This document shows positions 27,338 to 36,879 of a stretch of DNA of 64,000 bases, one piece after another; the first letter of the stretch is position 1; every line of letters starts with the position of its first letter. The stretch covers positions 16,439 to 80,438 of the forward strand of contig CAMNLA010000043.1 in NCBI GenBank assembly GCA_946542925.1, written 5' to 3'. Position numbers and translations under genes: made by a program. The notes under the pieces were generated by a model that was not told the origin of the DNA, made no database searches, and saw only the letters and a program-made list of their open reading frames with translations. This stretch comes from UBA4363 sp002393965 (GTDB taxonomy: Bacteria > Bacteroidota > Bacteroidia > Bacteroidales > Paludibacteraceae).

Positions 27338-28612
27338 ATGTCACCTACCCTGTTTGCTGTCTGTATCATTCTTCTTTCATTGGCATTTTCAGCCTTCTTT
27401 TCAGGCATAGAAATTGCTTTTGTATCAGCCGACCGATTAAAATTTGAGTTGGATCGTCAGAAGAACTCTATACCAAACACCCTGTTATCCTTTCTCTTTG
27501 CACGTCCACAAGACGTTCTCTCAACCATTCTTGTCGGCAACAACATAGCATTGGTCATCTATGGTCTTCAGATGGCCTATTTGCTTGAGAGCCCCCTTCA
27601 ATTCATCTCACAGAATGTTGCCTTCCTCACTATTTCACAGACCATTCTCTCCACCCTACTTGTTCTTCTGGTTGGAGAATATCTACCCAAAACTTTTTTT
27701 CGCGTTAATCCCTATTTTTGGCTTCGCCATTTTTCATTTCTTCTGCTGTCCTGCTACATTGTTCTTTGGCCAATAGCCAAATTAACAACCCTTCTCTCCG
27801 CCCTATTTCTTTACCCATTCGGATGTAAGACACCAGGAGAGGCGCATCACGTATTCTCCCGGGCAGACCTCTATGCTTGGTTTTTACAAAACATTGAACA
27901 CAGCAGACCGGAAAACATGGAATCAGAAGTACAATATTTTCGAAATGCTCTTGATTTCTCGTCCATTCGGCTCAAGGACTGCCTGATTCCCCGCAATGAA
28001 GTCGTTGCGCTTGATGAATCCACCGATTTGTCCACCCTTCGAAACACTTTTATTGAATCTGGCTTATCAAAGATCGTCATCTACCGACAGACCATCGACA
28101 ACGTTCTGGGATACATTCACAACTCCGAAATGTTCCGAAATCCACAGACATGGCGTAATCATATTATCAACATACCCATCGTACCAGAGACAATGCCCGC
28201 CAATCGTCTCATGTCCCTTTTCATAAAAGAAAAACGTTCCATGGCTGTTGTCGTGGACGAGTTCGGTGGGACGGCAGGCATTGTTACCCGAGAAGATATT
28301 GTAGAAGAAATCGTAGGGGAAATAGAAGACGAGCACGATTCCAACCAACTCATATGCAAGCAGTTGAATTCTGGAGACTACCTTCTTTCTGGGCGCATGG
28401 AGATCGATGCCATCAATCAACGGTTCGGGTTACACATTCCTGAATCAGACGACTACGTAACCATTGCCGGCTTCATTCTTCAGTCACTCAGAGACTTTCC
28501 AAAGTTAAATGAAGAATTCGATATCGGTTCATTCCACTTCAAGATTCTTCAACTCCAATCAAACAAAATACAATTGCTGACCCTTCGGATTCTGCCCAAT
28601 GACAGTCATTAA
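27338..28612 (+). CDS. CNNM/CorC-HlyC family membrane protein
   Basis: A 424-residue protein with the DUF21 (CNNM) transmembrane domain in residues 1-190 (FFSGIEIAFVSADRLKFEL, LVGEYLPKTFF). A pair of CBS domains follows (DCLIPRNEVVALDE to VVVDEFGGTAGIVTREDI), then a C-terminal CorC_HlyC domain. Members export Mg2+ or other divalent ions, and the gliding protein GldE belongs here. The annotation hemolysin is historical. It sits between lptC and ppiD. Confidence 0.88.
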   Translation: MSPTLFAVCIILLSLAFSAFFSGIEIAFVSADRLKFELDRQKNSIPNTLLSFLFARPQDVLSTILVGNNIALVIYGLQMAYLLESPLQFISQNVAFLTISQTILSTLLVLLVGEYLPKTFFRVNPYFWLRHFSFLLLSCYIVLWPIAKLTTLLSALFLYPFGCKTPGEAHHVFSRADLYAWFLQNIEHSRPENMESEVQYFRNALDFSSIRLKDCLIPRNEVVALDESTDLSTLRNTFIESGLSKIVIYRQTIDNVLGYIHNSEMFRNPQTWRNHIINIPIVPETMPANRLMSLFIKEKRSMAVVVDEFGGTAGIVTREDIVEEIVGEIEDEHDSNQLICKQLNSGDYLLSGRMEIDAINQRFGLHIPESDDYVTIAGFILQSLRDFPKLNEEFDIGSFHFKILQLQSNKIQLLTLRILPNDSH

Positions 28613-28847
28613 AGACTTTCAAAGAGCGAAAAACCTTTCATAAAGAGACTCACGATACATATAAATCCTTTTGCTATCCTAATCACATTGCTACTGTTTA
28701 CGTCATTCGCCTTTCCTCACCCTGTCTGTCAACGAGAAAAGGGGGAAGAAAAAACTATGATGTCAGAAAAAAAACGTATCTTCGCACGATTTTCCTATAA
28801 CACCCGTTATAAAACGTCAAAAAAACAAAAAACATAACACTATAAAC

Positions 28848-30989
28848 ATGGCAACTCTTCAAAAGATTCGCAACAGAGGCGTACTGCTTCTCATCATCAT
28901 CGGTGCTGCTCTTCTTGCATTCATCATCGGAGACTTTCTCAACAACTCATCCACCATTCTGAATCAGGATCGTGACAACATTGCTGAAATAGACGGCAAT
29001 GCGATCAAGTTGATGGACTATCAGAATCGTGTAGATGAATTTACGGAAGTAGTCAAGATTGAGCAGCAGACCAATTCGCTTAACGCACAAGTCAGTGAAC
29101 AAATCCGTCGTCAAGTATGGAATGATATCATCACTGAGTCACTTCTCAATGAAGAGGCGGACGAACTTGGCCTCAGCGTTTCGGAGCAGGAGTTGCAGGA
29201 GCAGACCGTTGGGACTCATCCAAATCGAGTACTAGCGGGAGGGCGTCTTTTCTACAATCAGCAAGGAGGTTTTGATGTTCAGTCTCTCATAAACTATCTA
29301 AATCAGCCTGCTGCCGATGCTGCACAAGCAGAGCAGAAAGCCACGTTACAAAAATATTGGAATTTCTATCGCAATCAGGTTAAGAACAACATTCTTCAAA
29401 CGAAATACAACCTCTTGCTTGCTGGTTCCATCAACGTTAACAGACTGGAAGCAAAGCAAGAATTCGCATCGCGTCAAAACAGTTCAGATGTCACCTATAT
29501 TGTTAAAAACTATGGAGCCGTTGATGACAAGAAAGTGAGTGTCAGCGAAGAGGAAATTAGCAAGAAATACGAACAACTCAAGGCTCTCTTCTATCAGCCG
29601 GTACACTCAAGGGATGCAAAAATCGTATTGTTCCAGAACTCGCCTTCTCAGGATGACCAGAAGAAGGCAGAAGAATGGATCAACAAACTGCAGCCGGAAT
29701 TTGCAGCAGCAGAAGACATTGCAGATTTTGCGGTTGCTAATGCCGGATCCTGCAACAATGCTCCTGTATCAGCGAATATGATAGACCCTGACCTCAAAGA
29801 ATTTGCTTTCTCTGGTTCCAAAGGTCAAACTTTTGGACCTCAGTTATTCGGCAATGTCTATAAAATGGCCCGTATAGTGGAGACCGGTATTACAGCCCCA
29901 GATTCACTCCATCTTCGTCAGATTGCCATACAAGGCAAAGACTCCGCTGAAGCAAAACAATTAGCAGATTCGATTCTCCTTGCGCTGAAAGGAGGTGCTG
30001 ATTTTGCTGTTCTTGCTCAAAAATACAACGGAGGGAACGGAGATCTCGGTTGGCAGAGTGTCTATGGTATTGAATCGAACCCATCCAACGATAAATTATG
30101 CAAACAACTGCTTGCAGCGCCTGTACAACAGCCGTTCGTTTTCAACAGAGATGATAACAAAAACGTAGCAAGCATCTTTATTGTACAAGAGCGCACCTCC
30201 AATGTCCGCAAGGTTCGTTTGGCTGTTATTCCATCGGAAATTGTGCCTAGCAAACAAACTACAGCAGCGAACTTCAACAAAGCAAAAGAATTTGCGGCGT
30301 CATGCAACAACAATGCAGACAACTTTGAGGCACAAGCCAAGAAGAAGGGTTACACGGTAGAAAACGTATCGGATCTGACATCCGATCAGACGCGCCTCGG
30401 CATGTTGGAAAACAGCGGAGATGTCATCAACTGGGTTCTTGGTCCAAAAACAGAGCAAGGGGACGTTTCTGACGTATTCGACTGTGGAGAGACCTTTATT
30501 GTTGCAGCCGTATCGGGTATTCATGAAAAGGGTTACCGCACGCTTGAGGACGAGCAAGTAAAGAACTACGTCAAGCAAGAAGCCTTGAAAGATAAGAAAG
30601 CCGAGTTCATCACCAAGGAGATGGCGGGAACCACAGACATCAATGCTTTGGCATCGAAGTTGGGTATACAGACATCACAGGCACAAAATGTCAAATTCAC
30701 CGACCACGTATTCGGCACATCTGGATATGAGCCAGCTGTTATTGGAGCTACAGCCTTCACGGAGGCAGGAAAGACTTCGGCTCCTATCAAAGGAGAGAAC
30801 GGCATTTATGTAGTGAAGGTAGACAAGAAATACGGAACGGGAGAAACCTTCGATGAGAAGACCGAGGGGAACCAATTGCTTATCCGTTATCGAAGTGCCA
30901 TCAGCAGTAACGACATCTTCAACGGAGCCCTTGGAGCGCTTTATCGTGCTGCCGAAGTAAAAGACAACCGCTCCGCTCTGTTGCGTTAA
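28848..30989 (+). CDS. PpiD/SurA-type peptidyl-prolyl isomerase
   Basis: A 713-residue inner-membrane-anchored periplasmic chaperone. A single helix (residues 12-30) is followed by a SurA_N-like helical domain, a parvulin-type rotamase domain near residues 345-450 (LRQIAIQGKDSAEAKQLADSI, GGNGDLGW) and a further C-terminal helical and rotamase-like part. It helps fold proteins that leave the Sec channel. The 235-base gap upstream holds a near-consensus -7 element TATCTTCG (28777-28784). Confidence 0.9.
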   Translation: MATLQKIRNRGVLLLIIIGAALLAFIIGDFLNNSSTILNQDRDNIAEIDGNAIKLMDYQNRVDEFTEVVKIEQQTNSLNAQVSEQIRRQVWNDIITESLLNEEADELGLSVSEQELQEQTVGTHPNRVLAGGRLFYNQQGGFDVQSLINYLNQPAADAAQAEQKATLQKYWNFYRNQVKNNILQTKYNLLLAGSINVNRLEAKQEFASRQNSSDVTYIVKNYGAVDDKKVSVSEEEISKKYEQLKALFYQPVHSRDAKIVLFQNSPSQDDQKKAEEWINKLQPEFAAAEDIADFAVANAGSCNNAPVSANMIDPDLKEFAFSGSKGQTFGPQLFGNVYKMARIVETGITAPDSLHLRQIAIQGKDSAEAKQLADSILLALKGGADFAVLAQKYNGGNGDLGWQSVYGIESNPSNDKLCKQLLAAPVQQPFVFNRDDNKNVASIFIVQERTSNVRKVRLAVIPSEIVPSKQTTAANFNKAKEFAASCNNNADNFEAQAKKKGYTVENVSDLTSDQTRLGMLENSGDVINWVLGPKTEQGDVSDVFDCGETFIVAAVSGIHEKGYRTLEDEQVKNYVKQEALKDKKAEFITKEMAGTTDINALASKLGIQTSQAQNVKFTDHVFGTSGYEPAVIGATAFTEAGKTSAPIKGENGIYVVKVDKKYGTGETFDEKTEGNQLLIRYRSAISSNDIFNGALGALYRAAEVKDNRSALLR

Positions 30990-31005
30990 TCCTACAACGA
31001 ACCCA

Positions 31006-32031
31006 ATGGATTCCTTCATAGGGAAAACATTAGAAGAACTGAAGTCCATAGTCTCCGGCTATGGACTTCCCTCTTTTTCTGCGAAGCAGATTGCGCAATG
31101 GATCTACGTCAAGCGTTGTGACACGATAGATGGTTTCAGTAATCTATCACAGAAGAACAGAGCCTTGTTATCGGAGCATTACCAAGTAGGTCTGACAAAG
31201 CCAGTTGGATCTGCCCGATCCAAAGATGGTACGATCAAATACCTTTTCCAGACCCAGCATGGGTTGATAGAGACCGTATACATACCGGAAGAAGACCGCG
31301 CGACACTCTGCGTTTCGTGTCAGGTCGGATGCAAGATGAACTGTTCTTTCTGCATGACAGGCAGGATGGGGTTTCATGGTTCTTTGTCATCGGCTGAGAT
31401 TCTAAATCAAATACTCTCGATACCAGAATCGAAGAAACTGACCAATATTGTATTCATGGGAATGGGCGAGCCGATGGACAATATTGACCAAGTTCTTCGA
31501 GCGACCGAGATCCTGACTTCGGACTACGGATTAGCTTGGTCCCCTAAACGCATCACGGTCTCGACCGTAGGTCTATTGCCTGGTCTGCGACGTTTATTAA
31601 CCGAATCACAGTGTCATATTGCCGTATCGTTGCACAATCCCATCGGAGAAGAGCGACAGGAACTGATGCCAGTACAAAAGGCCTACCCTATTGCCGATGT
31701 TGTAACGTTGTTGCGTCAGTACGACTTCAGTCATCAACGTCGTATCTCTTTCGAATATACTCTATTTGAAGGCGTCAATGACACCTCACGTCATGCAGCG
31801 GCGTTACTGCGTCTGTTGCGTGGTTTAGAATGCCGTGTCAACCTAATCCATTTCCATCCGATTCCAGAATCGTCACTAAGGCCGACAGACAGCAGAAACA
31901 TGGAACGATTCCGTGACTACCTGAACGAAAATGGTTTGACCACCACCATACGTCGATCACGAGGACAAGACATTGAAGCGGCGTGCGGTCTGTTATCTAC
32001 CCAAGAGCAGGAACGCCACAAAAAGGATTGA
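31006..32031 (+). CDS. rlmN: 23S rRNA/tRNA adenine-C2 methyltransferase
   Basis: RlmN is a radical SAM enzyme that methylates A2503 of 23S rRNA and A37 of some tRNAs. The 341-residue protein has the iron-sulfur motif CxxxCxxC (Cys109, Cys113, Cys116), GMGEPMDN for SAM binding, and the C-terminal ACGLL with the conserved second methylated cysteine. It starts 16 bases after ppiD. Confidence 0.95.
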   Translation: MDSFIGKTLEELKSIVSGYGLPSFSAKQIAQWIYVKRCDTIDGFSNLSQKNRALLSEHYQVGLTKPVGSARSKDGTIKYLFQTQHGLIETVYIPEEDRATLCVSCQVGCKMNCSFCMTGRMGFHGSLSSAEILNQILSIPESKKLTNIVFMGMGEPMDNIDQVLRATEILTSDYGLAWSPKRITVSTVGLLPGLRRLLTESQCHIAVSLHNPIGEERQELMPVQKAYPIADVVTLLRQYDFSHQRRISFEYTLFEGVNDTSRHAAALLRLLRGLECRVNLIHFHPIPESSLRPTDSRNMERFRDYLNENGLTTTIRRSRGQDIEAACGLLSTQEQERHKKD

Positions 32032-32045
32032 GCATTCTCCGCATC

Positions 32046-32076
32046 TTGTTTTTCCCATGCTTTATCCTTATCTTTG
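32046..32076 (+). promoter_or_regulatory. Promoter of the DUF4837 gene
   Basis: TTG (32046-32048), 20 bases, TATCTTTG (32069-32076). Transcription from here would give a 5' untranslated leader of about 175 bases. Confidence 0.65.
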
Positions 32077-32171
32077 AAGTCTTTCATACATACAGGTATC
32101 GAGCCTCCCTTTCTGAATTATTCAATATAGTGCGAGAACAATTCTGTAAAGTCAGACCGTGACGATATGCA

Positions 32172-32204
32172 TGACAAAGCATCCCTCATTTTGATGCCTT
32201 GTCA
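32172..32204 (+). promoter_or_regulatory. Hairpin in the DUF4837 leader
   Basis: TGACAAAGCATC (32172-32183) pairs with GATGCCTTGTCA (32193-32204) with a single mismatch and a 9-base loop. No T run follows, so it is not a standard terminator. It may stabilise the leader or terminate rlmN read-through. Confidence 0.5.
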
Positions 32205-32257
32205 CTTTCAAGAGAAACCACCATTAAAACAACCCCATAGAACCACTACATCCAGTC

Positions 32258-33304
32258 ATGTTCCTACCATCATACCGTATTAAACATCACAGCAATAAGG
32301 CACACACGTTTCCTTTCTTGCTTATTCTTCTCTCACTTGCATCTTTCATGATGCTTTTAGTTTCCTGTGAGAAAGGGCGCATACTGACCTCCATCACGGG
32401 TTCTGCCCATGAGATTCTAGTCGTGGTTGATCCTCAGCAGCGCAAGACATCTGCCTTCCGTTCATTGCTTGACAGTCTGCAAACAGACATTCCCGGTCTT
32501 CCACAGGCAGAGCCCACGTTATCCGTATCCATCTGTTCCCCCTCCGAATTCACCTCCATGTTGAAGCCTACGCGCAACATTCTTATTGTAGAAGTCAATC
32601 CCAACAAATACACGCACACCGAACTCTACAAATCTAAAGACAGATGGGCAGAGCCTCAGAGTGTGCTGCGAATCGTTTCTCCATCGCCAGATTCATTACA
32701 ATTATTCGTTCAATTGAACGGACGACGTATTACCGACTATTTTGTACAGGCGGAAGCCGATCGAGAGATTGCTTTTCTTCGCAAACACAACCATAAGGGG
32801 ATGGGGCAGATTGTGAAAGAACAATTCGGGTTCACGATGCTTATACCTACAGAAATCACGTTATCTAAGAAGAGTGAGCATGACAATGCGCTATGGTTAT
32901 CAAGTGGCGACAAGCCCGTCCGTCAAGACCTCCTTATCTACACCTATCCATACACATCTTCATCTCAATTGTCTCCAGACTCGTTGGATGCGCGTCGTGA
33001 TACCGTATGCAGATACCTTATACCTGGTCCAGTTAAAGACTCGTATATGGGGACAGAAAAACAATATGATCATCCGATCCATCGTCCAATCACCATGAAC
33101 AATGCTTATTGTGACGAAGCGAGGGGATTATGGAAAGTCATCGGCAACACGACGATGGGAGGTCCGTATGTATCGCGCACCATCATTGATCAAGAAAACC
33201 AACGTGTCATCACTGTTGAAGGATTTGTATTTGCTCCCCAGCAGAAAAAGCGGGCTCATATCAGGCAGTTGGAAGCGTCACTTCAGACTGTTCAGTTGAA
33301 ATAG
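32258..33304 (+). CDS. DUF4837 family lipoprotein
   Basis: A 348-residue protein with a long basic start, a hydrophobic segment and a lipobox ending in LLVSC (about Cys37). The mature part matches the Bacteroidota DUF4837 family: ITGSAHEILVVVD, PTRNILIVEVNP and GLWKVIGNTTMGGPYVSR. The role is unknown. The closest in-frame alternative start is not obvious. pdxA follows 89 bases later. Confidence 0.82.
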   Translation: MFLPSYRIKHHSNKAHTFPFLLILLSLASFMMLLVSCEKGRILTSITGSAHEILVVVDPQQRKTSAFRSLLDSLQTDIPGLPQAEPTLSVSICSPSEFTSMLKPTRNILIVEVNPNKYTHTELYKSKDRWAEPQSVLRIVSPSPDSLQLFVQLNGRRITDYFVQAEADREIAFLRKHNHKGMGQIVKEQFGFTMLIPTEITLSKKSEHDNALWLSSGDKPVRQDLLIYTYPYTSSSQLSPDSLDARRDTVCRYLIPGPVKDSYMGTEKQYDHPIHRPITMNNAYCDEARGLWKVIGNTTMGGPYVSRTIIDQENQRVITVEGFVFAPQQKKRAHIRQLEASLQTVQLK

Positions 33305-33393
33305 TAGACGTTCCGTCTGTTGTTACCAGGAAAGAGTCCGTTCAATCAAGAACAAATAAACCATATTAAAGAACATACACAACGTCAAACAAA

Positions 33394-34452
33394 ATGGACA
33401 AACCAATCATAGGCATCACGCAAGGGGACATCAATGGTATTGGCTTTGAGATAATACTAAAAGCTTTGACCGACCCCATGATATTGGACATCTGCACTCC
33501 AGTCATCTATGGTTCACCGAAGGTGGCTGCCTACTACCGCAAACAGTTAGAGATGCAGAACTTCAACCTGAATCTTATTACAGAAGCCTCCTCGGCTGCA
33601 CACCACAAGGTAAACATCATCAACACCTCGACAGACGATTTGAAAGTGGACACGTCGCGCAACTCGCTTGAAGCGGGCAAGGCGGCCCTCAGTGCGTTGG
33701 AAGCTGCCGTAAAAGATGCGAAAGAAGGGAAGATAGCCGCCATTGTCACTGCCCCGATCAACCGTCAGGCATATGGAGAGCAGGAGGAATTCAAATTCAT
33801 TGGGCATACGGAGTATCTTGAACAGCAGTTTGAAGCCCAAGGCAAATCACTGCAACTGATGGTTGGAGAAGTGATGCGCATTGCATCCCTTACGGGTCAC
33901 GTTCCCGTATCACAAGTACCATCTCTGATTACGATAGATGCCATTGTTGAGAAAGTACATATCCTTCAGCACGTACTTCGACGTGACTTTGGCATCAACA
34001 AGCCCAGAATTGCGGTATTAGGGTTGAATCCTCATGCTGACAGCGAGGAACCGCAACGAGAGGAATTGGAAATTATCCGTCCAGCCGTAAAGCGACTGAA
34101 TGACGAAAAAATACTATGTTTCGGTCCGTTAATGGCCGACATGTTATTCGGAACAGGTCAGTTCACCCGTTACGATGCTATTTTGGCCATGTATCATGAT
34201 CAGTGTATGATTCCGTTCAAGACCTTGTCCATGGATGCCGGAGTACGCATGAGTGCCAACCTCCCGATTATCCGTACAGCCCCCACGCATGGTACGCGTT
34301 ACGACATTGCGGGAAAAAACGAGGCGAGTGAGGAGTCCCTGCGCAATGCCTTGTATTTGGCCGTGGACACTGTCCATAACCGCAGGACATATGACGAATC
34401 AACAGCCAATCCCTTGAAGGTTTCTCCAGCGTCCCCACGTCGTGAACGTTGA
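33394..34452 (+). CDS. pdxA: 4-hydroxythreonine-4-phosphate dehydrogenase
   Basis: PdxA oxidises 4-phosphohydroxy-L-threonine in the DXP-dependent route to pyridoxal phosphate, using NAD+ and a divalent metal. The 352-residue protein shows the early ITQGDINGIGFE, VTAPINRQA, GHTEYL, the metal site GLNPHADS and MYHDQCMIPFKT, and HGTRYDIAG at the C-terminus. The last 15 residues are basic and polar, slightly longer than usual. Confidence 0.95.
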   Translation: MDKPIIGITQGDINGIGFEIILKALTDPMILDICTPVIYGSPKVAAYYRKQLEMQNFNLNLITEASSAAHHKVNIINTSTDDLKVDTSRNSLEAGKAALSALEAAVKDAKEGKIAAIVTAPINRQAYGEQEEFKFIGHTEYLEQQFEAQGKSLQLMVGEVMRIASLTGHVPVSQVPSLITIDAIVEKVHILQHVLRRDFGINKPRIAVLGLNPHADSEEPQREELEIIRPAVKRLNDEKILCFGPLMADMLFGTGQFTRYDAILAMYHDQCMIPFKTLSMDAGVRMSANLPIIRTAPTHGTRYDIAGKNEASEESLRNALYLAVDTVHNRRTYDESTANPLKVSPASPRRER

Positions 34453-34477
34453 GAATACACCTAATTCATACACCAGA

Positions 34478-34510
34478 AGAGCCCGATACGATCCGTTGTC
34501 GGGCTCTTTG
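34478..34510 (+). terminator. Terminator of pdxA
   Basis: AGAGCCCGA (34478-34486) pairs with TCGGGCTCT (34499-34507), followed by TTGTTA. A second, stronger hairpin lies just downstream. Confidence 0.7.
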
Positions 34511-34528
34511 TTATAGTACTCCAAAACG

Positions 34529-34564
34529 AAAAAGGACGAGCCTTTGGGCTCGTCCTTTTTTTTA
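34529..34564. terminator. Bidirectional terminator between pdxA and htpG
   Basis: The stem AAGGACGAGCC / GGCTCGTCCTT closes a TTTG loop. It is followed by a T run on the plus strand and, read on the minus strand, also has a T run. It serves the convergent pdxA and htpG. Confidence 0.9.
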
Positions 34565-34585
34565 TAGAATCAAACTAATTCAGGA

Positions 34586-36646
34586 TTACTTCTTCAGCAG
34601 ATCATAGCTACGCTGAACGAAAGCACTGAGCGCCTCACCCTTGAGCATGCTATTGCTAAGGAGGGCGAGATCAATGAGTTGACGAACACGAGGATTACCT
34701 GCGGCATAAGCAGAGACAGCCTCTTCAATTCCCTTACGAGCGTCCGCCATCTCCTTTTCAAGCGTTTTCTTATCCTCCTTATCCACTTGTGGGATATCCT
34801 CATCCTTGGCATCCTTATGGGCCGTATTCCATGCCGTGATATCCTCGTCTGCCTTTTTCTTCTTTTCCCGAAGGGGCGAAATCTGGTCAGCGCAAGCCTG
34901 TTCCTCGTCCTTGAGCAGTTGCTGGACAAGAGGGTTTGCCGTATTGACTACAAGATTGAAAGAGTCCGGCATTTCGCCATAGAAAGACATCATAGGATTG
35001 GCACCAGATGCGGCCATATCCTTCATACGGCGCATAAATTCGCCTTGTGTAATAATGAGAGGTTGCGTTTCCGCACCAAGATTCTGGAAATCCACCATAA
35101 AATCTGTTTTCTCCATTTTTGGTAGTTGACTGCGGAACACTGTTGTCAGAGCCTCCTGTTCGTCCTTTGAGAAATCAGACTGCCGCAGTTCGTCCTTCAC
35201 AATGAGACGGTCCACCACATCGGCATCGACACGCAAGAAACGGAGTTTTTCGTTTTTCTGTTCCAGCGCGTTGAAAAGCATCGTATCGAATCGACCGTCC
35301 ATGAGTAGCACGTCATATCCTTTTGTCTTCGCTGCCTGGATATATGCGTGCTGTTCAACGGCATCGGTAGCATAAAGAGCGATGACATTGCCATCCTTAT
35401 CTGTCTGAGCATTCTTAATCGTATTCTGATACTCCTCCAAAGAGAAGTACTTCTTTTCCGTATTGCGGAACAGGAAGAATTTCGATGCCCGGTCGTAGAA
35501 CTTCTCGTCGCTCAGGATTCCTATTTCAATAAAGATGCGCATAGAATCCCACTTCTCCTCGTACTGGGAGCGTTCTTTCTTAAATAGTTCCTCGAGAGCG
35601 TCAGCCACCTTCTTAGTGATATGATTGGAAATTTTCTTCACATTCTGGTCGCTCTGCAAGTAGCTTCGACTCACATTAAGCGGGATATCCGGTGAGTCGA
35701 TCACGCCATGCAGCAAAGTCAGCCATCTTGGCACAATACCTTCGACGTTATCGGTCACGAACACCTGATTGCAATACAACTGTATTTTATTCTCCTGGAG
35801 TTCCATATTCTCTCTTACTCGAGGGAAATAGAGGATTCCGGTAAGATGGAAAGGGAAATCGACATTCAGGTGAATGTGGAAGAGAGGGTCTTCCTGTCCA
35901 GGATAGAGTTCACGGTAGAACTTATTGTAATCCTCGTCCTTGAGATCCGCTGGCTTCCTGATCCATGCAGGGTTGACATCGTTGATAACATCATCCTCGT
36001 CGGTCTCCACTTCTTTTCCATCCTTCCATTCCTTCTTCTTGCCAAAGGCAATAGCAACCGGCAAGAACTTGCAGTATTTACGAAGCAGGAAACGCACTCG
36101 ATTCTCATCAAGGAAATCCTTATTCTCGTCATCGATATGGAGGATGATATCCGTTCCTCGGTCTGCCTTTTCAACCTCATCGATGGAATAATTCGGGGTT
36201 CCGTCGCAGCTCCAGCGTACAGCCTTTGCATCCTCTTTCCAGCTATGAGTTACGATCTCCACCTGCTTAGAAACCATGAAAGAAGAATAGAATCCCAGCC
36301 CAAAATGTCCGATGATAGCCTGGGCGTTATCCTTATATTTATCCAAGAACTCCGTTGCCCCCGAGAAAGCAATCTGGTTGATGTATTTATCGATATCCTC
36401 TGCCGTCATGCCAATGCCTCGATCGGAAATAGTGAGAGTACCTTTGTCCTTATCAACTGACACCTTGACTGTCAGATCGCCAAGTTCACCTTTGAATTCT
36501 CCGACACTTGCGAGAGTCTTCAGTTTCTGTGTCGCATCGACTGCGTTGGAAACGATCTCACGCAGAAAGATCTCATGGTCACTGTAAAGAAACTTCTTGA
36601 TGACAGGAAAGATATTGTCTGTCGTTACTCCAATTGTACCGTTCAT
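34586..36646 (-). CDS. htpG: Molecular chaperone HtpG (Hsp90)
   Basis: A 686-residue Hsp90. The N-terminal GHKL ATPase domain shows the early FLREIVSNAVDA, SDRGIGMT and GHFGLGFYSSFMV. The middle domain has the catalytic-loop arginine region NVSRSYLQ, and the C-terminal dimer domain follows. An acidic/lysine-rich insert around residues 590-630 (KKKADEDI, DKEDKKTLEKEMADARKG) is specific to this group. Its upstream region lacks a TAnnTTTG element but has an inverted repeat (36720-36734), which suits a stress promoter. Confidence 0.97.
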   Translation of the reverse strand: MNGTIGVTTDNIFPVIKKFLYSDHEIFLREIVSNAVDATQKLKTLASVGEFKGELGDLTVKVSVDKDKGTLTISDRGIGMTAEDIDKYINQIAFSGATEFLDKYKDNAQAIIGHFGLGFYSSFMVSKQVEIVTHSWKEDAKAVRWSCDGTPNYSIDEVEKADRGTDIILHIDDENKDFLDENRVRFLLRKYCKFLPVAIAFGKKKEWKDGKEVETDEDDVINDVNPAWIRKPADLKDEDYNKFYRELYPGQEDPLFHIHLNVDFPFHLTGILYFPRVRENMELQENKIQLYCNQVFVTDNVEGIVPRWLTLLHGVIDSPDIPLNVSRSYLQSDQNVKKISNHITKKVADALEELFKKERSQYEEKWDSMRIFIEIGILSDEKFYDRASKFFLFRNTEKKYFSLEEYQNTIKNAQTDKDGNVIALYATDAVEQHAYIQAAKTKGYDVLLMDGRFDTMLFNALEQKNEKLRFLRVDADVVDRLIVKDELRQSDFSKDEQEALTTVFRSQLPKMEKTDFMVDFQNLGAETQPLIITQGEFMRRMKDMAASGANPMMSFYGEMPDSFNLVVNTANPLVQQLLKDEEQACADQISPLREKKKKADEDITAWNTAHKDAKDEDIPQVDKEDKKTLEKEMADARKGIEEAVSAYAAGNPRVRQLIDLALLSNSMLKGEALSAFVQRSYDLLKK

Positions 36647-36719
36647 GATAAGATATTTATTTTAATTTTTTTCATTTCTGTCCCCTTTCTGTTCAAAAAA
36701 AATGCCATGAGGCAAAACA

Positions 36720-36734
36720 CTGCCAAAGTGTCAG
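36720..36734 (-). promoter_or_regulatory. Inverted repeat upstream of htpG
   Basis: CTGCCA-AAG-TGTCAG is an imperfect 6-3-6 inverted repeat, 74 bases before the htpG start. It may be an operator or part of an alternative promoter. The assignment is positional only. Confidence 0.35.
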
Positions 36735-36822
36735 CAAGGCAAGATAAAAACAAAAAATATGTATGAAAGATTGGGGGGGGCGAAGAGTAGACTTGAGAGA
36801 ATAATCAAGGGAAAGAATGAAA

Positions 36823-36853
36823 GAAAAAAGACAGGGCTTTTGAAAGTCCTGTC
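36823..36853 (-). terminator. Terminator of the rluB-like gene
   Basis: GACAGGGCTT (36830-36839) pairs with AAGTCCTGTC (36844-36853) with one G-T wobble. On the minus strand a T-rich run follows. An eight-G tract lies nearby at 36773-36780. Confidence 0.8.
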
Positions 36854-36879
36854 CTGTCTTGGTATCCTGCTACGTAGGA

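Noticed and set aside
35708..36460. 250-residue frame antisense to htpG
   Set aside because: Shadow of the conserved Hsp90 gene, with no family match.
36703..36716. Sigma-54-like TGGCA/TTGC pair before htpG
   Set aside because: The spacing between GG and GC is one base too short for a -24/-12 promoter, and no activator gene is nearby.
36773..36780. Eight-G tract as a phase-variation switch
   Set aside because: It lies outside any reading frame and between a terminator and the htpG leader, with no evidence for promoter spacing changes.
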